From Actinomycetes bacterium (GTDB lineage: Bacteria; Actinomycetota; UBA4738; HRBIN12): a DNA stretch of 49,988 nt. Each line of letters starts with the position of its first letter. Within the stretch, counting starts at the first letter, position 1. The stretch covers positions 1 through 49,988 of the forward strand of contig JAJNBA010000007.1 in the NCBI GenBank assembly GCA_021155985.1, given 5' to 3'. Positions 48,458 to 49,988 of the stretch are shown one piece after another. Under the pieces are notes generated by a model. It saw only the letters and a list, made by a program, of their open reading frames with translations, did not search any database and had not been told where the DNA came from. The position numbers and the translations under genes are program-made.

Positions 48458-49597
48458 TCAACCGGGGCGAGCCTCCGTTCCCGGCCGGGGCCGGTCGTGG
48501 ATCGGTCCCGAGCGGTCTCGGAGGAAGCCACCCGAACGGCGCCGCTTGACCGCGACGATCTCCGCCACGATGGCCTGCGCGATCTCCTCCGGGCCCTCCC
48601 CGCCGAGGTCGAGGCCGGCGGGGCCGTGGATCCGCTGCCGGGCGGCATCGCCGATCTCGACCCCTTCGTCGCGGAGCTCCATCAGCAAGCGCTCCGTCCT
48701 CGCCCCCGGACCGAGCGTGCCAACGTAGGCGGCAGGCGAGCCGAGCATCGACCGGACGTACTCCTTGTCGCGGAGGAAGTGATGGGACATCACGACTGCG
48801 AACGTGCGGTCATCGACCCCAGCCTCCTTGGCCGCGTCCGCGGGATCGTCGACCGCGACGAAGCCGCTCGCCTCGGGGAACCGCTCGCGGGTCAGGAACG
48901 CGGGGCGATCGTCGGCCACCGTGACGTTCCATCCAAGGAGGGAGGCGGCACGGACGAGCGGGATCGCGTCGTGACCCGCGCCGCAGACCAGGAGCCGGAG
49001 CGGTGGATCGAGAACCTCGACGAACGCGCGGACGCCCTCGACGAGGATCCGCACCTCCGAGCGTTCCTCCCGGAGGAGCACCTCCGCGGCTCGAACGGCC
49101 TCCGCATCCACGGCGGCGCTCCCGAGGGAGCCGTCGGTCGTGCCTTCGGGGCGAACGACGAGCCGCGATCCCGGACCGACGTCCGCGGAGGACGACTCGA
49201 CCACCGTCACGACGCTGATGGGCCGCTCCGCCTCGAGCGCCGCTCGCAGCGCACTGGCCACCTCGGCGGCTTTCTCCGCGGGTTCGATGAAGACCTCGAT
49301 GGCGCCGTTGCATCCGAGACCGAGCCCCCAGACGGCGTCGTCGTCGGCGGTCAGGTCCCACCCCGCCAGGCGGGCGCGTCCCTCCTCCATGACCACCCGA
49401 GCCATATCGGCGACGTCACCCTCGAGGCAGCCTCCGGACAGGTTCCCCACAGGGGCGCCCTCCTCCGGGACGAGCAACCGGGCGCCCGGTCTGCGGTAGG
49501 TCGATCCGCGCACGGCCACGATCGTGGCGAGTGCCATCCGCTCGCCCTTGACGGAGAGCGCCTCGATCGCCGCCAGGACGTCGCCGATCTCGCTCAT
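48458..49597 (-). CDS. XdhC/CoxI-family molybdenum-enzyme maturation factor
   Basis: Predicted 379 residues. N-terminal XdhC_CoxI domain: 'MALATIVAVRGSTYRRPGARLLV', 'GNLSGGCLEGDVADMARVVMEEG' and 'WGLGLGCNGAIEVFIEP'. C-terminal Rossmann domain: 'LLVCGAGHDAIPLVRAASLLGWNVTVADDRPAFLTRERFP', 'VVMSHHFLRDKEYVRSML' and 'YVGTLGPGARTERLL'. XdhC binds molybdenum cofactor, aids its sulfuration, and delivers it to xanthine dehydrogenase-like enzymes. Leaderless-type TACCAT box seven bases before ATG 49597. It is functionally linked to the CoxG-MocA gene nearby. Confidence 0.93.
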   Translation of the reverse strand: MSEIGDVLAAIEALSVKGERMALATIVAVRGSTYRRPGARLLVPEEGAPVGNLSGGCLEGDVADMARVVMEEGRARLAGWDLTADDDAVWGLGLGCNGAIEVFIEPAEKAAEVASALRAALEAERPISVVTVVESSSADVGPGSRLVVRPEGTTDGSLGSAAVDAEAVRAAEVLLREERSEVRILVEGVRAFVEVLDPPLRLLVCGAGHDAIPLVRAASLLGWNVTVADDRPAFLTRERFPEASGFVAVDDPADAAKEAGVDDRTFAVVMSHHFLRDKEYVRSMLGSPAAYVGTLGPGARTERLLMELRDEGVEIGDAARQRIHGPAGLDLGGEGPEEIAQAIVAEIVAVKRRRSGGFLRDRSGPIHDRPRPGTEARPG

Positions 49598-49604
49598 GGA
49601 GCGG

Positions 49605-49610
49605 ATGGTA
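49605..49610 (-). promoter_or_regulatory. leaderless -10 box for the XdhC gene
   Basis: TACCAT on the minus strand, seven bases before ATG 49597; no Shine-Dalgarno sequence. Confidence 0.5.
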
Positions 49611-49722
49611 GCCGGGCGACGGACGCCCGATCTTCCGATCTCCCGGGCCTACGCTCGCCGTAGGTCGTCGAGGAGATCCTTACGACTCATGGCGGCTCCG
49701 AGGATGTCCGATACAGGGAGAC

Positions 49723-49988
49723 ATGAGCGACGAGTTCCAGTTCGGCGAGCGCGCCAAGCTCCCCGCGCGCCTGGGCGGGTCGGCCGCCCCACCGAAGGGC
49801 TCGATCCCGGTCAAGCTCGTAGGGGTCGTCGGGTGCCTCGCCGTGGTCGCGGCGGCTGCGTCGTGTTCCTGCGCAGTGCTGACGAGGCCGGCAGGGAGAT
49901 CGCCGACGCACGATCGGACACCCTCACGCAGATCGACCGGGCGTATGACGCGGCGGCGCAGGGCACCGTGGGTCGGGCCGTGGTGGTG
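49723..49988 (+). CDS. single-pass membrane protein, partial and apparently frameshifted
   Basis: ATG 49723 (AGGGAG just upstream) opens 'MSDEFQFGERAKLPARLGG' and a membrane helix 'VKLVGVVGCLAVVAAA'. The same frame then becomes Arg/Pro-rich and unconvincing. Another frame continues smoothly: 'VVFLRSADEAGREIADARS' and 'AYDAAAQGTVGRAVVV', up to the window edge. One base lost near 49850-49863 (run GCGGCGGCTGCG) would join them. The ORF track shows only an antisense shadow here. Function unknown. Confidence 0.5.
   Translation, partial: MSDEFQFGERAKLPARLGGSAAPPKGSIPVKLVGVVGCLAVVAAAASCSCAVLTRPAGRSPTHDRTPSRRSTGRMTRRRRAPWVGPWW

Noticed and set aside
49630-49642. Resemblance to an Illumina adapter (TCTTCCGATCT)
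   Set aside because: Only 11 bases match, inside ordinary intergenic sequence with normal flanks; chance similarity is the simplest explanation.
49687-49911. 74-residue minus-strand ORF at the right edge
   Set aside because: Antisense to a better plus-strand reading with a ribosome binding site and a membrane helix.

Overview
The window is high-GC DNA with dense, short-spaced genes on both strands. It looks like a chromosomal segment of an uncultured actinobacterial lineage. The evidence is frequent GTG/TTG starts, many 'TANNNT' boxes 6-8 bases before a start codon without a ribosome binding site (leaderless transcription), and gene families common in Actinomycetota: class III cyclases fused to NTPase/WD40 or TPR parts, DUF35/thiolase-like pairs and GlnA3/GlnA4-type synthetases. 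I cannot fix the taxon from sequence alone, and a high-GC Chloroflexota relative is not excluded. I see no phage, insertion sequence, CRISPR array or origin.

Layout. 1-1820: end of a TldE/PmbA protein and a NicO-type metal exporter. 2022-13950: a catabolic block resembling the gamma-glutamylation (Puu/Pau) route for polyamines or other amines. It has an APC permease, an amidohydrolase, three glutamine-synthetase-like ligases, two paralogous class III aminotransferases, a class I glutamine amidotransferase and an aldehyde dehydrogenase. It is arranged as two divergent translationally coupled operons around one inverted-repeat operator candidate. 14171-18634: DM13 protein, UppP, a CpaB-like SAF protein, MTA phosphorylase with a tiny coupled gene, an FmdB zinc ribbon and GalU. 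18684-21811: MoeA, MoaC, a two-helix membrane protein and a translin-family protein. 21889-26787: a 1632-residue cyclase / double NTPase / transmembrane / WD40 signalling protein, followed by tRNA-Ala(CGC). 27038-34886: a four-helix membrane protein, a LysA-like fold III PLP enzyme lacking canonical residues, a frameshifted metallo-beta-lactamase-fold gene, a secreted Vgb-like propeller, an amidohydrolase, a third class III aminotransferase, and a divergent HxlR/YceI pair. 34897-43971: acyl-CoA dehydrogenase, a TPR-cyclase, and a DUF35 / thiolase-like-DUF35 / thiolase-like operon with a divergent acyl-CoA synthetase. The last group is probably for side-chain or unusual acyl-CoA breakdown. 43972-44685: a gene-poor stretch with a 26-bp perfect palindrome and a decayed two-component system. 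44686-49988: nitrilase, GNAT, an apparent CoxG-MocA fusion, a membrane protein, a YpfJ-type metalloprotease, XdhC, and the start of a final membrane protein.

How it fits together. MoeA, MoaC, CoxG, MocA and XdhC all point to molybdenum cofactor synthesis and its insertion into a CO-dehydrogenase/xanthine-dehydrogenase-type hydroxylase, whose structural genes are not in the window. The glutamylation block would import an amine, cap it with glutamate, transaminate and oxidise the free end, and remove the glutamate.

Three loci (28827-29592, 45927-47039, 49723-end) look split or fused by single-base shifts, and a fourth (44170-44676) has two internal deletions. Either local gene decay or consensus errors in the assembly could explain this, so protein ends there should be treated with care.
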